Of a DNA stretch of 64,000 nt, positions 15,992 through 25,033 are shown one piece after another (position 1 is the stretch's first letter; each line of letters opens with the position of its first letter). The position numbers and the translations under genes were made by a program. The DNA comes from Bacteroidales bacterium (GTDB lineage Bacteria; Bacteroidota; Bacteroidia; Bacteroidales; Marinilabiliaceae), in contig QKJP01000059.1 of the NCBI GenBank assembly GCA_003249255.1, positions 62,001 through 126,000 on the forward strand, given 5' to 3'. Under the pieces are notes generated by a model. The model had not been told where the DNA came from. It saw nothing but the letters and a program-made list of their open reading frames with translations, and made no database searches.

Positions 15992-17982
15992 TTAATTCCT
16001 GCATTAAAGTTAAAAGGTGCAGATACAAAATACAAAGGTGTTCCATCATAGCCCATGTAACCATTAGATAATATGCGATTATTTGTCAGGTTGTTTACCC
16101 CCACATTAAACTCAAATCGTTGAATATTGATACGACTTGCCCAATTTATTTGCCAAGACTCAGGCAATCTAGTTTCATTGGCGTAATCGATGTAAGAAGC
16201 ACTTTGATATCGAGTACTAAGGCTTGTATGAAACTTTCCCAATTGATAGCTTAAAGATTGATTATGCATAAATGGTGGTGAAAGAACCGGTTGAAACTCT
16301 GTTCCACTTTCTGAAATACGATTATATGCAAAAGAAGAAACCATCGAATAACTCAGATTATGATTAATATTCAACAGAAAATCAAGCTCAACACCCGATC
16401 TAAAACTTTTGGTTACATTGCTATGCAGCGGTAAAGCATTCGGTCCGTACTGACCGGATAACACGATTTCATTGATAAAGCTCATGTAGTAGAGGTTAGC
16501 ATTTAATTGAAACTGTTCTCCCTTGGTTCGTATTCCCATTTCATGATCTTTCACATATTCCGGATTTATATCTACAAACAGCGCCTTCCCTTGCTCATCT
16601 TGAAGCAGATTATCTTCTCCCATAAAAAGATCTGTTCGCGTTGGCTCTCGTCCTGTTTCTCCGTAAGAATAATAGACCTCCCAGCCTTTCTTCAGAGCAT
16701 AGCTCAGCCCTATTTTGGGACTCATAAATTGCCAAGCTATTTTTTCGAATGCCACATCTCCTGTGTAATCAAATTCTGTATAACGATATTGCAAATCTCC
16801 AAATAACGAAACTTTGCCTAAAAGAAATAGTACTTTCGTAAAAACACTATGCTCATTTTTAAAGCCTGTGTTTGCATACAACTCGCCAAGACTCAACTCT
16901 GATCCTACATGCATTCTTTGAAAACGATTTGCATGAAGACCTGAAGTAATTTCCCATCGGTTCTTTTTCCATTTTAAAGTACTTAATGCGCCCGTAAAAT
17001 GATGCTTGAATTGATACTTATACAATTCATCTGTAAGAGGTAGACCCTGAAATTGATTGAAATCAAAATCGTAATACCCATCCAGATAATTGTAGTAAAC
17101 AGCTCCATTAAGATTAATGCAAGAACTTAAAGCATTAGAATATTGCAAACTAACAAAAGCTTGTGCAAATTTATCCTTTTCACGAGAATTGTTCCCATTA
17201 CTTTGGGGATCATCATCAATAACAAGTAGAGGAACTCCTGCCCAAGCCAACTCATTCTTTTGTTGCCCCATAAAACCAAGCAATTTCAAACTATGTTTAC
17301 CTTTCAATAAACCGGTACTGATAAAAGCTGATCGCGACCGATTTCCTGAATGAGTTTTATAACCATCCGAACCCATTTCTGAAACACGTACATACAACGC
17401 TTGATTTTCAACAAGCTCGGTCTTTACTTCTTCATATAAACGGTAAGAATTGTAAGATCCGTAATTGGCACCAAATTCCAATTGAGTAGAATCATCTAAA
17501 TCCGGTGACTCGAAACTTATGCTACCTGCATAGCTGGCTGTTCCGTTGTAGGAAGTCCCTACACCTCTTTGAACTTGAAAACTTTTTACCGAACTTAAGA
17601 AATCAGGGAAATTAGAAAAATAAACACCCTGATCTTCCGGTTCATTTAAAGGAATACCATCCAAAGTCATGTTGATACGCGTTTGGTCTATCCCCCTTAA
17701 TCGAAAATAAGAATAGCCATAATAGTTTCCCGCATCTGAAAAGGAGTTAACAGCCGGGGTGTGTTCCAATATTTGCGAGGGATCTTGACCTTGGTTGTAC
17801 ACATTTATGTCTGCTTCTTTAACATTGGTATAAGTAAGCGGCATCAGCTTACTTGCCCTGTATGATTTTACAATTGTTTCTTTTAATCGAATGGTATCTT
17901 GCTTCAGATCATTATCCTGAGCATTTAAACTAAAAGTTAAAAATACCAACACAGACAAACATATCAATATTTTATTCAACAT
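15979..17982 (-). CDS. TonB-dependent outer-membrane receptor, probably for an NAD precursor
   Basis: 667 aa, with a Sec signal peptide (cleavage after LNA), then an N-terminal plug domain (about 50-175; ILEHTPAVNSF, FRLRGIDQTRINMTLDGIPLNEPE) and a 22-strand barrel to the C-terminus (ends FNFNAGIKWIY). There is no carboxypeptidase-like domain and no SusD partner, so it resembles small-molecule (siderophore or vitamin type) receptors. Co-transcription and overlap with pnuC and nadR predict uptake of nicotinamide riboside or a related pyridine nucleotide across the outer membrane. That specificity is inference from context only. It overlaps the adenylating-enzyme gene by 11 nt. Confidence 0.9.
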   Translation of the reverse strand: MLNKILICLSVLVFLTFSLNAQDNDLKQDTIRLKETIVKSYRASKLMPLTYTNVKEADINVYNQGQDPSQILEHTPAVNSFSDAGNYYGYSYFRLRGIDQTRINMTLDGIPLNEPEDQGVYFSNFPDFLSSVKSFQVQRGVGTSYNGTASYAGSISFESPDLDDSTQLEFGANYGSYNSYRLYEEVKTELVENQALYVRVSEMGSDGYKTHSGNRSRSAFISTGLLKGKHSLKLLGFMGQQKNELAWAGVPLLVIDDDPQSNGNNSREKDKFAQAFVSLQYSNALSSCINLNGAVYYNYLDGYYDFDFNQFQGLPLTDELYKYQFKHHFTGALSTLKWKKNRWEITSGLHANRFQRMHVGSELSLGELYANTGFKNEHSVFTKVLFLLGKVSLFGDLQYRYTEFDYTGDVAFEKIAWQFMSPKIGLSYALKKGWEVYYSYGETGREPTRTDLFMGEDNLLQDEQGKALFVDINPEYVKDHEMGIRTKGEQFQLNANLYYMSFINEIVLSGQYGPNALPLHSNVTKSFRSGVELDFLLNINHNLSYSMVSSFAYNRISESGTEFQPVLSPPFMHNQSLSYQLGKFHTSLSTRYQSASYIDYANETRLPESWQINWASRINIQRFEFNVGVNNLTNNRILSNGYMGYDGTPLYFVSAPFNFNAGIKWIY

Positions 17983-19327
17983 CTGAAGTGTAAACTATTT
18001 TGCTTTGTGGTGATTTTGTAATGGGCTCTGCCTGAATAGTAACTGTTATCGTAGCTTTTGATCCAAATAATTCTAAAAGTTTTTGAAATACCTGAGGCTC
18101 TAATTCTTTATCTCCTCGCCCGGCAAACTCAAAGCTTCGATCTGTGTTTTGATGAAGACTATAAGCTGATAAGTCCAAATGCATTAACCCTCGAGATACA
18201 TCAATGTTATTTACCACATTATTCTTTTCATCGTAAAAAAGAACAGGCTCACGTGCTTCCAATTCTGTAATACACTGGATTCCATCCCTTAGTTCTAATC
18301 GACCAAAATCGCCGGTACGATATCGAATCAACTTTAAAAATGGATTATTTCCTCCGGTAAGAACCAGTTCTCCAAATTCGCCATAAGGCAAAGCTTTATC
18401 ACTCTTCGAATCAAAAACTTCGAAATAGATATCTGGTCTGATGGATCGATAAACATCTCCTGTACGAAAAGCTAACATGCGGCATTCAGTCATCCCGTAA
18501 ACATCTATAACCGGACAATTAAAAAATGTGCTTAATTCCTTTTCTGTTTTCGGATGAAGTTTCATGGCAGATGAAACCATTAGCTTTGGACTCAACTGAG
18601 GGTTTAAATTCTTCAATGCCATAAAGGCGATTGGGTCACCGGTTAATACTTCAGGATTATATTTCTCAAGGAAATTGATTCTATCTTGCTCATTTCGCCA
18701 ATCGTCTTTATTCAAATTAATCTTCAGAACTCCCGACCCATTTAAATAAGTAGATAATGAGGCATAGGTTAATGTTTTCTCCTGATTACAGATCAACGCA
18801 ATGGCTACCCTTTCCGGATTCTTCGAAAAGCTGATACCCATTTCTTTCATAATGGACTCTAGCTGGATTATCCACGAAGCCTGAGTTTCGGGTGCAAATA
18901 AGACATCCATGGCCGGGCCGGTTGTACCGGATGTACTGTACACCAATAAATCATTCATATCGGCATCATCACAAATGAATTGCCAGGGTGTTTGACGAAT
19001 AGCTGCCTTACTAAAGGTTACATGCTCTTGTAAATCATTTGAGCCGCCTTTATAAAAAGGAACTTTGTCGATGCTTTCCAGAATGTAATTCTTAACAAAA
19101 TCAGGAACTTCGTTTTCCTTTATCTTTTCTCTATGAACAAATGCTTTCTCATAATTGAAAATGCTTTGCAGGTGCTTTTCTTGCAAACGATCGCCACTTT
19201 GGAAATTGAAAACAGGAGCAGCATTATCCTGCCTTAACTCTTTTAAAAAAGAAAAATCCTTGATTAAAGGAAATCTTTCTTCATCGCTTAATACTGCTTG
19301 GGGTTCTTTATTCTCTGCCATATACAT
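17972..19327 (-). CDS. PaaK/LuxE-like adenylate-forming enzyme
   Basis: A 451-aa member of the ANL superfamily. The AMP-binding motifs are STSGTTG at 131-137, YGMTE at 277-281 and RTGD at 337-340. A C-terminal subdomain ends with a Lys-containing SPQSKIVY segment. Such enzymes activate a carboxylate with ATP and pass the acyl group to CoA (PaaK) or to a protein Cys (LuxE). The length and compact layout fit the PaaK/LuxE branch better than long-chain acyl-CoA ligases. No LuxC-type reductase or LuxD thioesterase is adjacent. Start could also be the ATG two codons later. It overlaps genes on both sides (20 nt and 11 nt). The substrate is unknown. Confidence 0.8.
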   Translation of the reverse strand: MYMAENKEPQAVLSDEERFPLIKDFSFLKELRQDNAAPVFNFQSGDRLQEKHLQSIFNYEKAFVHREKIKENEVPDFVKNYILESIDKVPFYKGGSNDLQEHVTFSKAAIRQTPWQFICDDADMNDLLVYSTSGTTGPAMDVLFAPETQASWIIQLESIMKEMGISFSKNPERVAIALICNQEKTLTYASLSTYLNGSGVLKINLNKDDWRNEQDRINFLEKYNPEVLTGDPIAFMALKNLNPQLSPKLMVSSAMKLHPKTEKELSTFFNCPVIDVYGMTECRMLAFRTGDVYRSIRPDIYFEVFDSKSDKALPYGEFGELVLTGGNNPFLKLIRYRTGDFGRLELRDGIQCITELEAREPVLFYDEKNNVVNNIDVSRGLMHLDLSAYSLHQNTDRSFEFAGRGDKELEPQVFQKLLELFGSKATITVTIQAEPITKSPQSKIVYTSDVE

Positions 19328-19883
19328 TTGCTGCTTCGCGTGCTTTTTGTTCTGCCATCTTTCTTCTTACTTCTAACACCCGGTCAAAAGCTTTTTTAGA
19401 ACGGGCTAACACTTTATTTCGCTTTAAAACGCTAATGGACTCTAAACGGTCAAAAGCTTCTTCGAAACTTTCGTTTTCGGGTAAGATCTCACAAGCCATT
19501 AATGCACTTCGCACAAATTCTTCTACCCGTTCTTCGTCTTCTATCCATTTGGATGCTTTGGTCACATTAGACAAATCGATAAGCTGCTCAAACATAAAAG
19601 ATTGAATACTTGGAAGCATCTGCTTTTCAACATTCAATTCGCCACTTGAAAAAAACCATACTGCCAGATGAATAGCAATTAAATGCTCTGAAGTATATCC
19701 ATTTTCATGATCTGAATTCATGATCTCTGATACACTATCAAAAGCCCTTGAAAACTTCCGATATAAATCAAGCACCAACGCATTGGTATCTAATCCATTT
19801 TTAGGATTTGTATAAACCGATTCTTTTAAAAACTCAGCCGGGCATTGTTTCAAATGCTCCATGAGTGTATATAAATCATTCAT
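19308..19883 (-). CDS. Unknown helical protein of the MoxR/VWA operon (191 aa)
   Basis: A soluble, acidic, almost entirely helical protein with no signal peptide. Features are an N-terminal YTLMEHLKQCPAEFL segment, a central LIAIHLAVWFFSSGEL and a basic C-terminal helix (VLARSKKAFDRVLEVRRKMAEQKAREA). No family recognised. Start ATG overlaps the VWA gene's stop by 4 nt (ATGA), a sign of translational coupling, so a role in the same complex is likely. Confidence 0.75.
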   Translation of the reverse strand: MNDLYTLMEHLKQCPAEFLKESVYTNPKNGLDTNALVLDLYRKFSRAFDSVSEIMNSDHENGYTSEHLIAIHLAVWFFSSGELNVEKQMLPSIQSFMFEQLIDLSNVTKASKWIEDEERVEEFVRSALMACEILPENESFEEAFDRLESISVLKRNKVLARSKKAFDRVLEVRRKMAEQKAREAANVYGRE

Positions 19884-21619
19884 TGCTCATAATTGACTTT
19901 CGAAAACTCAGTGGCAAATTCCAGCAACTGAGATTCGTTGGTTACATAATACACATGCCAACCCATGGCTTCTAAACGCTTAACTTCTTGTTGATGCCAA
20001 TTGGAATTAGAATGTAAAACAAGGGTTCCAATACCCCCGGCATTTTTCAATGCCATTTCTATGGTCTCCCAATTATTATCTCCATTATCGGTTTTTGCAT
20101 CCAACATGGAGAAAATATCATCATCGCTAACGATTATAATGTGTGATTGATCTTTTTTCTTTTGTTCAAATACATCTTTCAACCGGGCAACTCCATAAGC
20201 ATAACCGGTTCCTAAATATGATGTTAAAACAGAGAGCACTTCGCGTTCAGCCGTTTCATATCTTTCACTTTGCAAATAGGAACCCGGCTCCCCCGACAAA
20301 CAACCAAAAACCTTTGCACCGGAACGTAACGCTGATAAAGCAACAATGGTTGCAGCCAGTACCGGCCAGGAAAAACGCACCGCCGGATTTCCCATTGAAC
20401 CCGAACAATCAATACCAATGTATACATCTAAAGGTGCTTCGGTCTCTTCGTCATCATCAGAATAACCATAAACCCGCTTTAAAGTACTCACTCCGGGAAT
20501 GATATGAGGTGAGTAAATAGCTGATTGAATCCAATCTATTTCATCGGCAGAATCACCAATGTCCCAAACATCTAATCCTTCCGGTAAATTCTTAGATCTT
20601 TTTTCTTTAATTTCCATGGGAAAATCGATCAAATAAGGCAAGGCAATCTCTTTGTAATAATTATTGAGAACTTCCTGCTTATCCAAATCAGGATTAACCT
20701 GTTGCAACATATCCATATAGACACCAGGCTGAATGTAACGTTGCTCCGGCCCGGCTCCTCCTTCTTTGTTTTTAACACTTAAAACAGGAGGCTTGCTATC
20801 CTTTGCTCCATCATCTCCAATAGCCTCACTGCGAGGGTCAATCGCTCCGTTTAGGTAATCATCATCCACTTCAACCAATCCGGTAATTACGCCACCTCCA
20901 GTGCCTGCTTTATCAGCATCTAAGGTTAATCGGAAAGATCGTTGAGCTTGCTTTGCCTCTTTTTCTTCTATTAAGTAAGAATACATCATCGCGCCAAAGC
21001 GACTGGCGCCTTCCAACCAGTTCTTAGAATAACTGCGTATCAATGAAGCCATAATAGAAGCATCTGCATCAATTTCATCCGTCCAATAACGGGTATCAGG
21101 TATTAGTTCGAACTTCTTTAAGCGCCACAAGTGCTCATAGGTACGCATGTATAAGGTCCACACTTTCGAAAAATCAATGCCTTGGTTAAGCGTTTTATAC
21201 ACCCCTGCCATATCCAAACCTTTTAACCGTTGAAGTCGGTCATTGATAAGAAGGTCTTCGTAGATGTTTGCTACCATGGGTGCCATTTCTTCAAGTCCCA
21301 CAAGACTCCACCGAAACTTTGCTTGTACTGTGGCGTTATCTTTTAAATTACCCGGGGTGTAGATATGATGCCCTATTTCGTGTGCCAGTATCTGCAACGA
21401 ATAGTCCATGAGCTTGTTTTCTTTCATCTTAGTGGCATCAATAACAATTCGATGATCAGTCAAACGAATCATGGCAAAACTATCTGTTAAACCTTCTTGT
21501 TTAGCACTAATTTTCGAGTCACACCAGACCGGCTCCCGCAAACGAACAAAATCACTCCACACTTTCTGAGCTTTAGGCCAAGCATTTTTTAGTATTTCTA
21601 TCTCCTGTTTTGCTACCAT
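19880..21619 (-). CDS. HExxH metallopeptidase-like / VWA domain fusion protein
   Basis: A 579-aa cytosolic protein. The N-terminal part carries a zinc-peptidase signature HEIGH at 80-84, with a plausible third ligand Glu121 in NIYEDLLIND, as in gluzincin-type folds. The C-terminal von Willebrand A domain (about 395-579) has a complete MIDAS: D404-x-S406-x-S408, a Thr near 471 and Asp499-501 in IIIVSDDD. The layout resembles the DUF2201 type (putative metallopeptidase followed by VWA-like domain), here longer, with about 200 extra central residues. VWA proteins of this kind work with MoxR AAA+ ATPases, encoded two genes upstream, to remodel or insert metal into client proteins. Whether the peptidase is active is unknown. 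Confidence 0.85.
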   Translation of the reverse strand: MVAKQEIEILKNAWPKAQKVWSDFVRLREPVWCDSKISAKQEGLTDSFAMIRLTDHRIVIDATKMKENKLMDYSLQILAHEIGHHIYTPGNLKDNATVQAKFRWSLVGLEEMAPMVANIYEDLLINDRLQRLKGLDMAGVYKTLNQGIDFSKVWTLYMRTYEHLWRLKKFELIPDTRYWTDEIDADASIMASLIRSYSKNWLEGASRFGAMMYSYLIEEKEAKQAQRSFRLTLDADKAGTGGGVITGLVEVDDDYLNGAIDPRSEAIGDDGAKDSKPPVLSVKNKEGGAGPEQRYIQPGVYMDMLQQVNPDLDKQEVLNNYYKEIALPYLIDFPMEIKEKRSKNLPEGLDVWDIGDSADEIDWIQSAIYSPHIIPGVSTLKRVYGYSDDDEETEAPLDVYIGIDCSGSMGNPAVRFSWPVLAATIVALSALRSGAKVFGCLSGEPGSYLQSERYETAEREVLSVLTSYLGTGYAYGVARLKDVFEQKKKDQSHIIIVSDDDIFSMLDAKTDNGDNNWETIEMALKNAGGIGTLVLHSNSNWHQQEVKRLEAMGWHVYYVTNESQLLEFATEFSKVNYEQ

Positions 21620-21621
21620 GC

Positions 21622-22569
21622 TTATGATTTTACAAAAAGATGAAAGGAAGATTCACGCGTATAAACCGTTACTTCTCCCATGCTTGAAACAGATGTTAAG
21701 TCTTTATAAGCTTTCTTGAGTTGCTTTGATTTTGGATCTGATAAGTCTGCATTTTGCATGATGTTTTCTCCATCTATTGGCACATTGGGCAGTACAAGCA
21801 ATCCGCAAGCATCAACATAAAGGGCACATGAATTATGTCCATCACTTGCTATAAAACAATCGTCATGCTTCATTACTTTAGGTGGATGATTAAATAGTCC
21901 ATCTGAAAAACCTATAAAACCACCCACATAAACAGTTTCTGCAAATTTTGCTTTTCCTGGAGTTCGCAAGCATTCTTCTAAAGGACTTGCTTCTCGAAAT
22001 AACTCATTCAGAAGATCTTTTAAATCATCTGATAAGGATTCATAATTCATCAACGCATTGCTTCGTAAATGAGCAAGACCACACATCCAGGCTGTAATAC
22101 GACCAACATATAGTAAATCGCTTAACTTAGAACAGGAGTTTACAATTTGCTCCATTAGCGACAGCCATTCACGGGTTCTTCCTGCTTGATGTTTATCAAT
22201 ACTTTGTATGGCTGACGAAAAAGCTGAAAGTACCTTCACAGGTTCTTTTCTAAACAGATCCGAAATTGCAGGCAGCAATCGCCACGCACTTAAATAATCT
22301 TCTTGAACCTTCTGCTTTGTATTCCCAACCGCATACTTTAACATTTCGGAAAACATGGCTTTGGAGATTTTAGCAATAACACTCTCTTGTTCATTTGCAA
22401 GTTGCTTTATTAAGGGTTCGATATACTCTACCATTACCAAAGTGATAAAATCACCGGGAACAAAACCATGTTTAATCTCAAACTCAGCGAGTAAATGTGT
22501 ATAATATTCTTCTTCAGCTTTAAGATGCTTAATTAAAGGTGGATAACTTATTTTTTCCATAAAAGCCAC
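21622..22569 (-). CDS. Unknown protein of the MoxR/VWA operon (315 aa)
   Basis: A soluble protein without signal peptide. The N-terminal 200 residues are helical (LIKHLKAEEEYYTHLLAEF at the start). The C-terminal 110 residues look like a mixed alpha/beta domain (FAETVYVGGFIGFSDGLF, NSCALYVDACGLLVLPNV). No family recognised. It overlaps the MoxR gene by 22 nt and stops 2 nt before the VWA gene. The second Met (residue 4) is an alternative start. Being sandwiched between the ATPase and its VWA partner suggests an adaptor or scaffold. Confidence 0.75.
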   Translation of the reverse strand: MAFMEKISYPPLIKHLKAEEEYYTHLLAEFEIKHGFVPGDFITLVMVEYIEPLIKQLANEQESVIAKISKAMFSEMLKYAVGNTKQKVQEDYLSAWRLLPAISDLFRKEPVKVLSAFSSAIQSIDKHQAGRTREWLSLMEQIVNSCSKLSDLLYVGRITAWMCGLAHLRSNALMNYESLSDDLKDLLNELFREASPLEECLRTPGKAKFAETVYVGGFIGFSDGLFNHPPKVMKHDDCFIASDGHNSCALYVDACGLLVLPNVPIDGENIMQNADLSDPKSKQLKKAYKDLTSVSSMGEVTVYTRESSFHLFVKS

Positions 22570-24146
22570 CTTTTATAATTATTGTATCGCTGATGATAAT
22601 ATTTCAGTTTTAAGATATCATCTGCCTGATAACTGTATAACTTGGTTTCGGATGACCATTTTTGCATTTGTTTTTCAATGCTATTCAAGCGCAGTTCGAT
22701 TTCTTTTAAAGTCACATTCTCTAGCCCTGAATTAAACTGCGCATCAAAATAATCCATTGGATCTTCATCATCCATCCCTAAGGATAAGTATTCTTCACAA
22801 GAGAGATCGAATAATTTTCTTAACCACACAATTCGATCTACTCGAAACTTTTCATACTCGGGTTGATCAAAGAAGGGCGATTCTAAATGCTGATTTAATG
22901 TATCGTGCAAAATAAAGGGTAATACCTGACGAACATCTTCTAACTCAACTTCTTTATTTCCTCTAAAATAAGCTATGGCTTTTGAATACGTCAGCAAAGT
23001 CATCAACTTACGTACAGATAAGCCATTATGCGTTTGAGTTCCCAAATCTTTCACCTTATCCTTTCCGGTTTCTTTACTGTATAGATGGCGCATGTCAATG
23101 CCGGATAATTTGGCTGTATCTTTTGTCATGTACTCCAACTTGGTAGATGCAGGCTCAAAAAACTCAAACTGACGACAGAAAAACTCAATGCGTTTTCGAA
23201 TGGGTGCTGCTATAACAACAGAACGAATCTCCTTATTAATTTGATCAATTTCGTCTTCGGAGAAAATAATTTCTTCAGAAATGGCTTTTTCCGGCTTAAA
23301 ATTCAGTTCAATTCTACGTTGTAAATCTTCAATAAAACGTGTATTAAAATGAAAAGCCCGAATTACAATATCAATACGATCTTTTAAAGCCTCAATAACT
23401 TCGTAGGTTCCTCCACCGGCATCGTCATTGGCCGTTAAGTACCAGGCAGCTTCAGGGCATTCATATATTTTATCAAAAATTTCTGCATAATTATCGGCTA
23501 AAACAGTTAGCAAAACCGATTGAGTACGTGTAGGTATACGGTTATATTCATCAATAATTTTCACACGCATACTCAACCACTTTCGCCAGGCAATACGAAT
23601 ATCATCTGTGCTTTCTGCTTTTACCATATCAGATGGCAATGGGTGTCCCAATAAATCAGAAATAGTCATTTGAGGTTGTCCATGCTGAATGGCGCGCATC
23701 ACATCTTCTTTGGAATATCCGGCCAAAAGCCCCATTAAAATCGATGTAGCTGTTTTTCCACGTCCGGGACCCCCAACTATTAAACATTTTCCACGAGTTA
23801 CCAAATTTAACAAGGGCATTAACACAAAGCTTGAATAACTTTGATCTGACGGCAAACTTACTTCTACATTACTTTCTCCGAAATAGAAAGATTTCTCATT
23901 ATCACCGGCATATTCGATATCGTAAAACGGACTAATGATAGCCGTATTTGAAATCCAAAAATAAGCCTGACGCAGTTTTTCATCCAAAGCTAATTGATCA
24001 CCTTCTTCCCCACTACCATTAATTACGTCATTGGTATATAAATCTGGAATTGAGAATTTCTCTACACTTTTTTTAACGGTAGGATTGGTTGGTGCTTGTG
24101 GAACTTGTTGGAAAATTCCTTTTGCCCTTTTTATTAATTCATTCAT
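22548..24146 (-). CDS. MoxR-type AAA+ ATPase
   Basis: 532 aa, longer than the usual 300-350 aa of MoxR. Walker A GGPGRGKT at 125-132 and Walker B VKIIDEYNR (D199, E200) are intact; the usual DEINR motif reads DEYNR. Sensor 1 is in WYLTANDD and an arginine-finger-like LKDRIDIVIRAF follows. A 120-residue N-terminal extension and a long helical C-terminal part (about 380-532) are unusual. MoxR ATPases are hexameric chaperones that act with VWA proteins on metal-enzyme maturation or complex assembly. It is the first gene of the operon; no clear TAnnTTTG box is visible in the 100 nt upstream. Confidence 0.9.
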   Translation of the reverse strand: MNELIKRAKGIFQQVPQAPTNPTVKKSVEKFSIPDLYTNDVINGSGEEGDQLALDEKLRQAYFWISNTAIISPFYDIEYAGDNEKSFYFGESNVEVSLPSDQSYSSFVLMPLLNLVTRGKCLIVGGPGRGKTATSILMGLLAGYSKEDVMRAIQHGQPQMTISDLLGHPLPSDMVKAESTDDIRIAWRKWLSMRVKIIDEYNRIPTRTQSVLLTVLADNYAEIFDKIYECPEAAWYLTANDDAGGGTYEVIEALKDRIDIVIRAFHFNTRFIEDLQRRIELNFKPEKAISEEIIFSEDEIDQINKEIRSVVIAAPIRKRIEFFCRQFEFFEPASTKLEYMTKDTAKLSGIDMRHLYSKETGKDKVKDLGTQTHNGLSVRKLMTLLTYSKAIAYFRGNKEVELEDVRQVLPFILHDTLNQHLESPFFDQPEYEKFRVDRIVWLRKLFDLSCEEYLSLGMDDEDPMDYFDAQFNSGLENVTLKEIELRLNSIEKQMQKWSSETKLYSYQADDILKLKYYHQRYNNYKRWLLWKK

Positions 24147-24246
24147 AGATCAGGGATAAAATGATAATTATTACAGCTAAACGTTTTAGAAACGTGAATA
24201 TAGTAATACAGAATCATATCTGGGAAGGTGGTTTCTTTATATCAAT

Positions 24247-24303
24247 AAAAAACAGTTAAATACGGAAGAAATTACTCACCTATAATTCGCATTTAACTGT
24301 TTT
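24247..24303 (-). terminator. Terminator of the SnoaL-like gene
   Basis: A perfect 13-bp stem AAAACAGTTAAAT / ATTTAACTGTTTT with a 29-nt loop. On the minus strand the distal arm runs into TTTTTTATT. It also insulates the MoxR operon from the upstream gene. Confidence 0.8.
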
Positions 24304-24328
24304 ATTATTTAGGTATGAAGCTCTCTGG

Positions 24329-25033
24329 CTAAATCATTCCATTATTATGTACTTGTATTTCAGGGACAGCTTGCTTTACATTCCAATGCTCCCTAATAAA
24401 TCCTTCTTTTAAACGGAAAATATCATAAACAACATATCGCTTACTATCCATCAAATAACCCGCTTGTGTAACAACATAATTATGCTCACCTATTAACCGA
24501 TGTAATTGAAAAGAATCGAACCCTAATTCAAAATTGCCAAGTGAAACCTCAGGAATTAAATACTTACTGGCGAGCGAATAATTTTTCTTGATGATAATAT
24601 TCTGTATAAAATCATTCACAATCCCCTTATTTCTTTCAGCAACCTCCTCTTTATCAATCAAATCTTCTCCAACTACAACAGGTAACCCTGAAGAAATAGT
24701 TTGTGATGCATCCCAATGTTCAACAAACATTCCATTTTCTATTCGAATTAAATCAACTGTTGCATGATCCTTAGCCATGAAATTGACTTTTGAATGAACA
24801 ACAACAAAATTGTCTTCACTAACAATTCGCATAAAAGGTTTTTGAGGTTTCTCTGGCTTAGGCATTTGACTTAACATATTTAAAAACTCCATAAAACCAT
24901 ATTTACCGGTCTTAACCAATGGATTATGCTGTATGTAATTCTCATGAATAACAGAATCGGCATAAGAAAAATCACCTTGACCATATACTTTGGCATAAAA
25001 ATCTAAGACTAATTGTTTATTTGATGAAATCAT
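24329..25033 (-). CDS. Tandem SnoaL-like (NTF2-fold) protein
   Basis: A 234-aa cytosolic protein made of two successive SnoaL-type domains. The first (about 5-115) reads LVLDFYAKVYGQGDF..ENYIQHNP and ends in FVEHWDASQ; the second (about 130-228) repeats the IVNDFIQNI..YVVYDIFRLKEGFIREHW pattern. The paired 'EHWD/EHWN' endings are typical of SnoaL-like polyketide-cyclase-fold proteins. In the second domain the QHNP motif is lost (it reads LGNFELG), so only the first half may bind a ligand. The substrate is unknown. Confidence 0.8.
   Translation of the reverse strand: MISSNKQLVLDFYAKVYGQGDFSYADSVIHENYIQHNPLVKTGKYGFMEFLNMLSQMPKPEKPQKPFMRIVSEDNFVVVHSKVNFMAKDHATVDLIRIENGMFVEHWDASQTISSGLPVVVGEDLIDKEEVAERNKGIVNDFIQNIIIKKNYSLASKYLIPEVSLGNFELGFDSFQLHRLIGEHNYVVTQAGYLMDSKRYVVYDIFRLKEGFIREHWNVKQAVPEIQVHNNGMI

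Larger units (their letters stand above)
14385..24146 (-). other. Eight-gene overlapping operon (MoxR/VWA plus NAD-precursor uptake)
   Basis: The junctions in order of transcription are 22-nt overlap, 2-nt gap, 4-nt overlap, 20-nt overlap, 11-nt overlap, 13-nt overlap and 16-nt overlap. There is no internal space for a promoter or terminator. The operon therefore makes one transcript from the AAA+ ATPase to nadR. The layout joins a MoxR/VWA module and an adenylating enzyme with an outer-membrane receptor, inner-membrane importer and salvage enzyme. Confidence 0.85.

Noticed and set aside
14385-24146. A MoxR/VWA-type three-part conflict (defence) system
   Set aside because: No toxin, nuclease, NTPase effector or other defence gene is adjacent, and the operon ends in NAD-salvage genes. 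The idea is possible but not supported.
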